Virus record (IMG/VR): IMGVR_UViG_3300045117_000143
Location: 1-36,391 of that record
Reading direction: 5' to 3' (one strand)
Length of the DNA stretch: 36,391 bases
Source of the DNA: a virus
Position numbers and translations under genes: made by a program. Below the pieces are notes generated by a model that saw nothing but the letters and a program-made list of their open reading frames with translations, was not told the DNA's origin and ran no database searches. Below, piece after piece: positions 30,821 through 36,391 of this stretch. Numbering within the stretch: the first letter of the stretch is position 1; every line of letters begins with the position of its first letter.

Positions 30821-31380
30821 CTTCCTTTGCTCACGATCTGCAACGCGGGCGGGCGGGCGAGTCGGCCATTGCCGCCTATCTGCGACGGCGCGGCTTTGCC
30901 ATCCTGCCGGCCTACGAAATCATCATGGAGCGCAAGGCCCCGGCGCTTTTCCCTGCGTTGCCCGCCGCGCCGCTCATCGCCCCGGATATGTTGGCGTGGC
31001 GGGACGGCAACGCGCTCTGGATCGAGGCCAAGCACAAGGAAGCCTTTGCCTGGCACCGCAATTCGGGCACCTGGGTCACCGGGATTGATCTGCGCGTGTA
31101 CGCCGACTATCAGCGCGTGCAGGCGTGCTCGCCGTGGCCCGTGTGGTTGCTCTTTCTCCACCGCGGCGGCCAGGCCAAGGACAGCCCGCCCAACAGCCCG
31201 GCCGGACTATTCGGGAACCGACTCGACATGCTCACGCAATGCGAGCACCACCGCTCGGATAGGTGGGGCAGTAGCGGCATGGTGTACTGGGCGCACGCCA
31301 GCTTGACGCTCATTGCGTCGCTGGCCGCAGTTCTCGCCGCCTCTACCGCCGCGGGAACACGATGCACGGCTCGGCCGTGA
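30817..31380 (+). CDS. PD-(D/E)XK-like nuclease
   Basis: A 187-residue protein starting in an ATGA overlap at 30817; the frame is open further upstream but that is inside the methyltransferase. The nuclease core is GRAGESAIAAYLRRRGFAIL (E15 on the first helix), then APDMLAW (D57), then LWIEAKHK (E70-x-K72), followed by QRVQACSPWPVWLLFLH. This is the PD-(D/E)XK order used by resolvases, VRR-NUC and restriction enzymes. The substrate is not known. Pairing with a methyltransferase raises the possibility of a restriction-like or genome-protection pair. The C-terminal 60 residues, overlapping the opposite gene, are less conserved-looking. Confidence 0.75.
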   Translation: MTSFAHDLQRGRAGESAIAAYLRRRGFAILPAYEIIMERKAPALFPALPAAPLIAPDMLAWRDGNALWIEAKHKEAFAWHRNSGTWVTGIDLRVYADYQRVQACSPWPVWLLFLHRGGQAKDSPPNSPAGLFGNRLDMLTQCEHHRSDRWGSSGMVYWAHASLTLIASLAAVLAASTAAGTRCTARP

Positions 31381-31867
31381 TCGCGGCCAGGCGGGTCAAG
31401 GCGTCCCGCTTCGACACGACGCGGATACCCTTGGTCGTGATGACGACGACCTGCTCATCGCCGGTGCGCTCGTAGTGCTTCAGGGCCTCGGCCACGGACT
31501 CAAACCGGGCCAGGCCAGCCACGTTGCCGAGTGCGGCCCGGAGCCATACGATCCGGTCCACGTCCTCATCGGACCAGCGGCACTCCTGGCCCTGCACGCC
31601 GGGGTCGGCAATGCTCGGCGTGATGGCCCCGGATTTCTTCCAGGTGCTCAGGGTCGGGCCGGACACGCCGGTCAACTCGATCACCTTCCACGTCGGCAGG
31701 CCGGGCGCGTCGTCCGGTTCCACCGACGCGAGCGGCGCGGCGTCGGCCGCGATGTCGGCCAGCACTTCCGCCGCGGGCTTGGCTGCTTCCTCCGGGGCCA
31801 GCGGCACGCTTGCCACGACCGGGGCCGTGTACTCCTGCTTGTCGTCCTTCTTTCCTCGCTTCGCCAT
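31343..31867 (-). CDS. MerR-like winged-HTH protein in the late operon
   Basis: A 174-residue protein, ATG 31867 after AGGAGGGTAATCAC. The first 55 residues are a low-complexity Ala/Pro/Asp-rich arm. Residues 55-112 carry PTWKVIELTGVSGPTLSTWKKSGAITPS, then CRWSDEDVDRIVWLRAAL, the MerR-type pattern of HTH, wing and following helix. The final part has EALKHYERTGDEQVVVITTKGIRVVSKRDAL. It could be a late-gene regulator or a DNA-binding packaging factor. Its last 38 bases overlap the plus-strand nuclease gene end. Confidence 0.7.
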   Translation of the reverse strand: MAKRGKKDDKQEYTAPVVASVPLAPEEAAKPAAEVLADIAADAAPLASVEPDDAPGLPTWKVIELTGVSGPTLSTWKKSGAITPSIADPGVQGQECRWSDEDVDRIVWLRAALGNVAGLARFESVAEALKHYERTGDEQVVVITTKGIRVVSKRDALTRLAAITAEPCIVFPRR

Positions 31868-31871
31868 GTGA

Positions 31872-32936
31872 TTACCCTCCTATCGTGAGCTTGGAGCCGC
31901 CCGGACTGATCCCAGTGCCGAGCGTGCTGATTATCTGCCAGGCCGCCGAGTCGGGGAAGTGGACGCCCACGCACCACGCGCCGGCCTTCACCATCTCTTC
32001 CCCGAGCTTGCCGTCGCCGTCCTGAATCCACGACTGCACCACCTGCGCGGCCAGCGGCGTTTCGCCGTGATTGATGCGGAACGACTTGCCCGCGGTCTTC
32101 TGCATGTAGTCGATTGCCATGCCCTCAATCGCTTCGGGCGTCCACACGTCGTTTTCCCCATCCTTGACGCCCGGCTCGGCCACGATGAAATGTGCGATCT
32201 GCTTGGCCGCGTTGGCCTTGCACAGTCGGCCCGTGAACGCCAGCGGGGGGGCGTCGGCCTTCTTCAACTCGGCCAGCATCCCCCGCGCCTTCTCCTGCAA
32301 CGCCTTCTTCTTGTCGTCGTCCAGGCCCGGCGCGGTGCTCTGCGGGATGCGGGCAATGGCGTTCGTCAGGTGCGGGCGGTCCAGCTTGCCCGCGGCATCC
32401 TTGATCGGAAAGTGCCGCTTGCTCCGGGGCGTGGTCTTGCCGTCCGCATCCTTCTCGCCGCCCGCTTCGATGTAGAGGAAGGCCGAGTCGGGCAGGTCGT
32501 TGACCTTGGCCGCGGTCCATTCGGCCTTTTCCATCGGCACGATGAGCGGCATCACCGGGGCCGCGAACAGGGCCAGTCCGCGCTTGTCGGCCTCGGCAAC
32601 GAGGGCCTTGGCTGCCTCTGCGAAGCGGGCATCGCCGCGTTGCTCCGTCGTCGCCGCCCACTCGTAGCGGTCGCAGAGCCAGAGCCACGCGCCCAAGACC
32701 TCGTAGTCGGACAGGCGGGTCAAGTCGCCCGTCGCCAGCGCCATCAGCGGGAGATTCAGGTCGAGGCCGTACATGAGCGCCCGGCGCATGAGCCAGCCGT
32801 ACTCCTCGTCGCCCATGACCTCCCGCGCCCGCTCCAACAGTTCGGCCACGCGGTCGGGGCCTTGCAGGTTGGCGTCGAGCAGCGCCACGACCATCTTTCC
32901 GTCAGCCTTCGTCATCGTCACCCGTCGTATTCTCAT
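31872..32936 (-). CDS. XkdF-like prohead protease with extra N-terminal domains
   Basis: A 354-residue protein; ATG 32936 has AGGAGG seven bases upstream. The C-terminal third (about 250-354) has the XkdF/S78-type layout. AHFIVAEPGVKDGENDVWTP is followed by IEGMAIDYMQKTAGKSFRINHGE (catalytic His candidate), VVQSWIQDGDG, GAWCVGVHFPDSAAWQII and GISPGGSK (catalytic Ser candidate). Residues 155-235 (LPDSAFLYIEAGG, KRHFPIKDAAGKLDRPHLTNAIARIPQS) resemble the DUF6582-type domain. The N-terminal 140 residues are unassigned. It likely processes capsid or scaffold. Fusion of these segments has been seen by me in other phages but should be checked. Confidence 0.75.
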   Translation of the reverse strand: MRIRRVTMTKADGKMVVALLDANLQGPDRVAELLERAREVMGDEEYGWLMRRALMYGLDLNLPLMALATGDLTRLSDYEVLGAWLWLCDRYEWAATTEQRGDARFAEAAKALVAEADKRGLALFAAPVMPLIVPMEKAEWTAAKVNDLPDSAFLYIEAGGEKDADGKTTPRSKRHFPIKDAAGKLDRPHLTNAIARIPQSTAPGLDDDKKKALQEKARGMLAELKKADAPPLAFTGRLCKANAAKQIAHFIVAEPGVKDGENDVWTPEAIEGMAIDYMQKTAGKSFRINHGETPLAAQVVQSWIQDGDGKLGEEMVKAGAWCVGVHFPDSAAWQIISTLGTGISPGGSKLTIGG

Positions 32937-32947
32937 CGTCTCGCCTC

Positions 32948-32974
32948 CTAGACCGGAGTCGTCACGCACCTTCA
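32948..32974 (-). other. In-frame TGA in a conserved C-terminal motif; possible read-through extension
   Basis: The minor head protein stops with TGA (32974-32972) directly after PPAHPD. Reading on gives TGA-R-C-V-T-T-P-V and then TAG (32950-32948). Family members usually read PPxHPxCRC, so the TGA sits precisely at the expected first cysteine. The second stop TAG is placed just before the AGGAGG of the next gene, like a normal gene end. Confidence 0.5.
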
Positions 32975-33829
32975 GTCGGGGTGCGCTGGCGGCTCAGTTA
33001 TATCTGTATCTCCAAACGGCTCCCCAAGTTTTGCCCGCTCGCCGTGGAGCGAGCGGCACACTTCACACACGCGGCGCTCATCCTCCGCGGTCAGCCACTC
33101 GTATTCTTGATCTTCGGAGATCACACCCTCGGCCTGCAACTGCTCCCGCATGGCGGTCTTGCCGTGGTTGATCGCGCTCATGGCCTCGGTTCTGGCGATC
33201 GTCTCGGCCCGTTGGGCGAGGAGCTTGTCCGCGTACTTCGCAGCCAGCTTCTCGACCTTCTCCGCACTCTTGCCCGCCTCGAGGAGCGCCGCCTTGTACT
33301 TCTCGACGGCGAGCGACTGCCGGGGCAGGAGGCCGATGTTGCCCTTGATGGCTTTGGCTGTCTCGTAGGGATGCACGCCGTTCTCAATCCCGTAGCGCGT
33401 GAGCGCGCTGATCGTCTCCCGCGTCCCGGCGTTGATGCCCTTGACAGCCTCAGCGGTGTGCTCCCGCAACCACGCCGCAGTCGTCTCCGCATAGGGGTTG
33501 AGCACGGCCCCGGCCGCGGTGGGGATGGCCCCGGCCTCCAGATTGCCCGCGGCCACCATCGCCCGGCGCAACTCGTCCTCAATCAACGTCGTGCCCTGAT
33601 CCGCCGCGTTGAGGTGCGCGGCGGCCGCGGCCTGCTCCATGTTCTTCGCCTCGACCGCCTTGGCGATGGCCTCCACGTCGGCGTGCTTGCGAGCCTCGTC
33701 AATGGCCGCGCGGAACGCCTCCTGCATGGCCTTTTCGGTGGAGTTGGCGAGCGTCACTAGAGGGCGCGTCCAGCCCGGCTCGACCTTGAACACGCGGCGG
33801 GCCTTGCTCATGGGGAGGAAGCGGATCAT
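32972..33829 (-). CDS. Minor head protein, Mu gpF / SPP1 gp7-like, ends at unexpected TGA
   Basis: A 285-residue protein whose ATG 33829 overlaps the upstream stop (ATGA). The first 200 residues are helical. Residues 205-285 match the Mu-F domain: AETIARTEAMSAINHGKTAMREQL, YEWLTAEDERRVCEVCRSLHGE (C255, C258) and TEPPAHPD. Homologues continue HPxCRC, completing a metal-binding set with the CxxC; here the first of those cysteines is replaced by TGA. The protein is normally a few copies per virion near the portal and helps head assembly or DNA entry. Either the extra eight codons are lost or the stop is bypassed. Confidence 0.85.
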   Translation of the reverse strand: MIRFLPMSKARRVFKVEPGWTRPLVTLANSTEKAMQEAFRAAIDEARKHADVEAIAKAVEAKNMEQAAAAAHLNAADQGTTLIEDELRRAMVAAGNLEAGAIPTAAGAVLNPYAETTAAWLREHTAEAVKGINAGTRETISALTRYGIENGVHPYETAKAIKGNIGLLPRQSLAVEKYKAALLEAGKSAEKVEKLAAKYADKLLAQRAETIARTEAMSAINHGKTAMREQLQAEGVISEDQEYEWLTAEDERRVCEVCRSLHGERAKLGEPFGDTDITEPPAHPD

Positions 33830-34116
33830 TCGGCCTCCGAGGGGTGGCCGGACAGGCCATCCGAAACGATGAAAATCCCCGCGGCCTTCTTGGCAGCAAC
33901 CAGAATCTCGGCGTGCACGCTACGATCTCCCTTGTCGGTCGGGTGCTTGTCCGTGAGCGCCTCGATCAGCGCGGGGATGTCCTCGGTGCAACCCTTGTCG
34001 GCCAACTCGGCCAGTGCGCCGCCTTGGCCACGCGCCCACGCGGCCCAGGAATACCAACCTCCGTTGCTGGCTACCTGGCCGAGAAAATCATCCATGTCGT
34101 ATGCGTTGTATCCCAT
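33826..34116 (-). CDS. Hypothetical head-operon protein, 96 residues
   Basis: ATG 34116 has GGGGGAG close upstream; the in-frame start at 34149 lies inside the preceding gene. The sequence is Gly/Ala/Asp-rich and mixed alpha/beta: GYNAYDMDDFLGQVASNGGWYSWAAWARG, then EDIPALIEALTDKHPTDKGDRSVHAEILVAAKKAAGIFIVSDG. No motif recognised. It overlaps the minor head gene (ATGA), suggesting co-translation. It could be an inhibitor or partner of the neighbouring nuclease-like protein, but nothing in the sequence proves this. Confidence 0.6.
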   Translation of the reverse strand: MGYNAYDMDDFLGQVASNGGWYSWAAWARGQGGALAELADKGCTEDIPALIEALTDKHPTDKGDRSVHAEILVAAKKAAGIFIVSDGLSGHPSEAE

Positions 34117-34124
34117 CGCTCCCC

Positions 34125-34721
34125 CTACTTCACTTGCCCCATGATCCAATCGTGCGCCTCGCGCTCGGAATCAAAACCCTTGAGCGCGGGGCCGCCTATG
34201 CGATATGAGCCGATCCCCTTCCCGACCCACACTGGCTTGCCGCTGTAGAGGCCCTTGAAAGCCCCGCCGCCGTAGGAGTCGCGCTTGTCGTAGGCGACGA
34301 CGAAGAGGCCCGCGGCCTTTTCCTTGCGGCCCCACTTTTCTTTCAGTTCTCGGCACTCCTTGCGGATCGTGATCTTGCCGTCCTTCTGGTCGCAGAGCGT
34401 CTTGACTTCGATCCCCACCACGCGCCCGCTCGGGGACTTGAGCGTCACGTCCATCGGCGCATTGTCCGGCGTCACCGTCCCGTTGAATTGCGCGGCGAAG
34501 CTCCGCTGCGAGGCATCCCCGAGATCCTGCTTGTCTTTGCTGCTCGGATTGTACGCCGCCTTGCTCCGCTCGCTCTTCGTCTTGGTGGTCTCCGGGCCGC
34601 TCCCTTCCCCGAAGCGGCCCGCGTCGTCTCGGGGCTGATCGGGCGAATACTTGCACATCACGATCAGCCGCGGCGGGGCCGCCTTTCGCAAGGAGCGCGG
34701 AGGTAGGATTACAAAGGTCAT
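34125..34721 (-). CDS. Head-operon protein with RDDAGRF motif and PD-(D/E)XK-like nuclease domain
   Basis: A 198-residue protein starting in an ATGA overlap with the portal stop. Residues 28-42 (DQPRDDAGRFGEGSG) are a short motif often found at the ends of phage head proteins, sometimes before toxin or enzyme domains. Residues 70-198 include PMDVTLKSPSGRVVGIEVKT, giving D91 and E105-x-K107 in PD-(D/E)XK spacing. A helix (CRELKEKWGRKEKAAGLFVVAYD) and a basic, glycine-rich end follow. If folded as predicted it is a nuclease carried in the head module. An alternative start at 34658 has no good ribosome binding site. Confidence 0.6.
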   Translation of the reverse strand: MTFVILPPRSLRKAAPPRLIVMCKYSPDQPRDDAGRFGEGSGPETTKTKSERSKAAYNPSSKDKQDLGDASQRSFAAQFNGTVTPDNAPMDVTLKSPSGRVVGIEVKTLCDQKDGKITIRKECRELKEKWGRKEKAAGLFVVAYDKRDSYGGGAFKGLYSGKPVWVGKGIGSYRIGGPALKGFDSEREAHDWIMGQVK

Positions 34722-35992
34722 GCCTCGGCCTCCCCTTCCGGCAGCTTCGCGGCTTGTCGCAGATAGCGGTCAAGGCCCACGTCCGGCACGATCAGCCCGG
34801 CGTTGGTGAGGTTTGTAACGTAGGTTGACAACTCGACCAGATCCCGGCTCTCGATGTCGCCGTGCGTGAGTGTCGGGTAAGCCTCGGGCCGGATGCCGTT
34901 CAACTCGCACAGTTCATGAAAGAGCTGATCGTCGCTCTGCTCGGCCAGGTCGTCGAGGTAGGCGGCGATGGCGACCGCGAACATATCGGTTTTCGAGGAG
35001 GCCAGGGCGAACGAGCCGACCTTCTCGTGCCCGAGCATGACGAAATCCGCCAACACTGACTGCGCGATTTGCCGGTCGTAGCGGTTGATCGCGCCGTCGA
35101 TGTCGATGGCCCGCCGCCCCCCGGTGGACAGCAGGGACAGCGACCACAGTTCCTCACCGTTCGGCCCCTTGTCGCTCGGGAGGATCAGTCCCTCTTGCTG
35201 GTTGCGCTTGATGCGTCGAACGATGGTCTTGGCCTCGCTGTAGGCGGCGATCTCCTCGGGGCTTGCCTTGTCGCTCATGGACGCGCCCGGCATCCGCAGG
35301 ACCGGGAAGCCGGACAAGTCCCGCTCCATGCCGATGGCCTCGATCTCGGAAAGCCGCTTCGAGCGGTAGTAGGAAACATAGGCCGTCCGCAGAATCGAGC
35401 GGCCTTCAGGGTTGCCCTTGCCCTGGTCGTCGCAACGGTAGAGCAAGAGCTTTGCCGCGGGGATTTCAACCGTGGCATACTTCGGCGGGGCCTGTTGCAC
35501 GAGGCCCTGGATGTCGCCGTTGTCCGCGAGTCGCCATTGCAGGATCGTTTCCTGGGCGCGAAAGGCCAGCTTGCGGACGGCGATCATCCCGTCGTTTCGC
35601 AGGTAGTACACTTTCTCGAAGGGCGCGAACCCGAAAGGCAGGAACGACAGGGCGCGGGCGACGTGCTGGCCCCAACCCCCTTGCGACAGGCCATTCATGC
35701 AGCTTGTCGCAAAGTCGGCCGCGTCCTGGGCCTCCTGGCCGGACACGTCCGGGTGCGTTGACGGGGCGAAGCTCCAAGGCACTTGGCGGCAGAGTTTCGC
35801 GGTTGCGAAGAGGATGGCTCCGACAATGGGCGAATTGTCCCGCATTTCGCGTAGCGCCTGCTTGCCCTTGTCGCCTTTCAGGTCGGGGTGGAACTCCTCG
35901 TCCAGGTAGCCGTCATAGTGCGTGAGGCCGGTCGTGCCAAGCTCGGCTGTCAGCTTCGGGGTCAGCGTGGGTTTCTTGTCGTCGTCGGCCAT
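34718..35992 (-). CDS. Portal protein (DUF935/gp6-like)
   Basis: A 424-residue protein starting ATG 35992, three bases after the terminase stop, with GGATAGGAC upstream. Typical portal features are the N-terminal TTGLTHYDGYLDEEFHPDLKG, MRDNSPIVGAILFATAKLCRQVPWSF, then FGFAPFEKVYYLRNDGMIAVRKLAFR and NPEGRSILRTAYVSYYRSKRLSEIEAIGMERDLSGFPVLRMPG. Next comes the stem/crown helix region ASPEEIAAYSEAKTIVRRIKRNQQEGLILPSDK, and finally ADFVMLGHEKVGSFALASSKTDMF. It forms the dodecameric DNA channel at one capsid vertex. Gene order terminase-portal agrees. Confidence 0.9.
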   Translation of the reverse strand: MADDDKKPTLTPKLTAELGTTGLTHYDGYLDEEFHPDLKGDKGKQALREMRDNSPIVGAILFATAKLCRQVPWSFAPSTHPDVSGQEAQDAADFATSCMNGLSQGGWGQHVARALSFLPFGFAPFEKVYYLRNDGMIAVRKLAFRAQETILQWRLADNGDIQGLVQQAPPKYATVEIPAAKLLLYRCDDQGKGNPEGRSILRTAYVSYYRSKRLSEIEAIGMERDLSGFPVLRMPGASMSDKASPEEIAAYSEAKTIVRRIKRNQQEGLILPSDKGPNGEELWSLSLLSTGGRRAIDIDGAINRYDRQIAQSVLADFVMLGHEKVGSFALASSKTDMFAVAIAAYLDDLAEQSDDQLFHELCELNGIRPEAYPTLTHGDIESRDLVELSTYVTNLTNAGLIVPDVGLDRYLRQAAKLPEGEAEA

Positions 35993-35995
35993 GTC

Positions 35996-36391
35996 CTATC
36001 CTCCCCACTCGTTGCGCTGTTCCAGGCCGGAGCCAAAGCGCGGCACGGCCTGGCGGCGGGCCTCCTGCGCGGCCTCCAGTTCCCGAATCTCCGACCGGCA
36101 GACGTAGGAGGCCATGAGCCGATCCCCGGTGTGTGCGCCGTGCTGAAACGTGAGCATGTCGTCAACCCACGCCTGGATCTCCGCGGTGGCCGGGCGGCCC
36201 TCGGCGGTGGCCGGGATGATCCACTTGCCGTTAGCGAGTTCAAGGCCGATGCTCTCAACCCCTGTCGCCGGGTTCCATTTCTCCGCAGTCGTGCTCCGTC
36301 CCACAATCGGGATCGCGGAGTCGTTGACGACCTCTTGCCGCAGCCAGTCTTGCACGCCGTTGTCCTCGACTGCGAACATGCACTTGTATTG
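35996..36391 (-). CDS. Terminase large subunit, C-terminal fragment (start beyond window)
   Basis: The frame is open to the right edge, so at least 131 residues of the C-terminus are seen. The visible part reads AIPIVGRSTTAEKWNPATGVESIGLELANGKWIIPA, then TAEIQAWVDDMLTFQHGAHTGDRLMASYVCRSEIREL. This matches the end of the nuclease domain of phage terminases, including the conserved aspartate in GDRLMA and the histidine in GAHTGDR. The ATPase domain would lie outside the window. It packages the genome through the portal encoded next. Confidence 0.85.
   Translation of the reverse strand, partial: QYKCMFAVEDNGVQDWLRQEVVNDSAIPIVGRSTTAEKWNPATGVESIGLELANGKWIIPATAEGRPATAEIQAWVDDMLTFQHGAHTGDRLMASYVCRSEIRELEAAQEARRQAVPRFGSGLEQRNEWGG

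Noticed and set aside
32948-33829. Global reassignment of TGA as a sense codon
   Set aside because: Many well-supported genes here end in TGA with ATGA coupling to the next start, so any recoding must be local.
1-36391. tRNA genes, integrase, attachment site, transposase
   Set aside because: No cloverleaf with a conserved TTCRANNC arm, no tyrosine or serine recombinase motifs, no inverted-repeat-bounded element and no duplicated core site were seen by eye. A tRNA scan would be decisive.

Overview
The window is a fragment of a GC-rich tailed dsDNA phage genome (Caudoviricetes) with a contractile-tail (myovirus) architecture, either a free phage or a prophage. The evidence is a nearly complete head-neck-tail-baseplate gene order ending in a terminase fragment. 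It includes a sheath of the DUF3383 type, a tube of the DUF3277 type, a Gp138-like spike, a baseplate plug, gp25-like and gpJ-like wedge proteins. Translation starts are mostly preceded by strong AGGAGG-type Shine-Dalgarno sites, and genes are packed with ATGA/GTGA overlaps. No integrase, tRNA, rRNA, CRISPR array or IS element was seen. The host cannot be named from the sequence alone. Both ends are cut inside genes.

Layout. (1) 1-2426, minus strand: small accessory/early genes, including a possible alpha/beta-hydrolase, a one-helix membrane peptide and cysteine-rich small proteins, interrupted at about 400-870 by a strand-biased degenerate GGCA-type repeat tract. (2) 2427-2952: a relatively AT-rich divergent control region with four same-direction TGCGAA hexamers. 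(3) 2953-11344, plus strand: an early/middle operon with an HTH-like small protein, an AT-hook protein, a hairpin/repeat leader, a Rad50/SbcC-like ATPase, a complete UvrD/Rep-type helicase, several small unknowns, a metal-site protein, a CHAP/NlpC-like peptidoglycan hydrolase and a RuvC-like resolvase. (4) 11272-36391, minus strand, transcribed right to left: terminase large subunit C-terminus, portal, nuclease-like protein, unknown, Mu-F-like minor head protein, XkdF-like protease, MerR-like HTH, scaffold, decoration, major capsid, connector/neck genes, tail terminator, sheath, tube, tail assembly chaperone (with a probable -1 frameshift), tape measure, Dit-like protein, plug, hub, spike, gp25, gpJ, a beta-helix/DUF2612 fusion, a beta-helix tail spike, and a coiled-coil membrane protein that may be a holin.

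The late operon is split at 29.6-31.4 kb by a two-gene plus-strand cassette with its own promoter candidate. Its genes are a ParB-like/Dam adenine methyltransferase fusion and a PD-(D/E)XK-like nuclease. It looks like a moron carrying a modification and nuclease function. The operons converge with overlapping coding ends at 11272-11344 and at 31343-31380.

How the genes work together: the plus-strand operon supplies recombination/repair (AT-hook protein, Rad50-like ATPase, helicase, resolvase) and wall degradation. The minus-strand operon packages DNA and builds head, tail and baseplate. The points most worth following are the frameshift signal in the chaperone gene, an in-frame TGA exactly where the minor head protein's conserved cysteine is expected, the methyltransferase-nuclease moron, the portal-linked nuclease domain, the baseplate/beta-helix fusion, and the two purine-biased repeat leaders.
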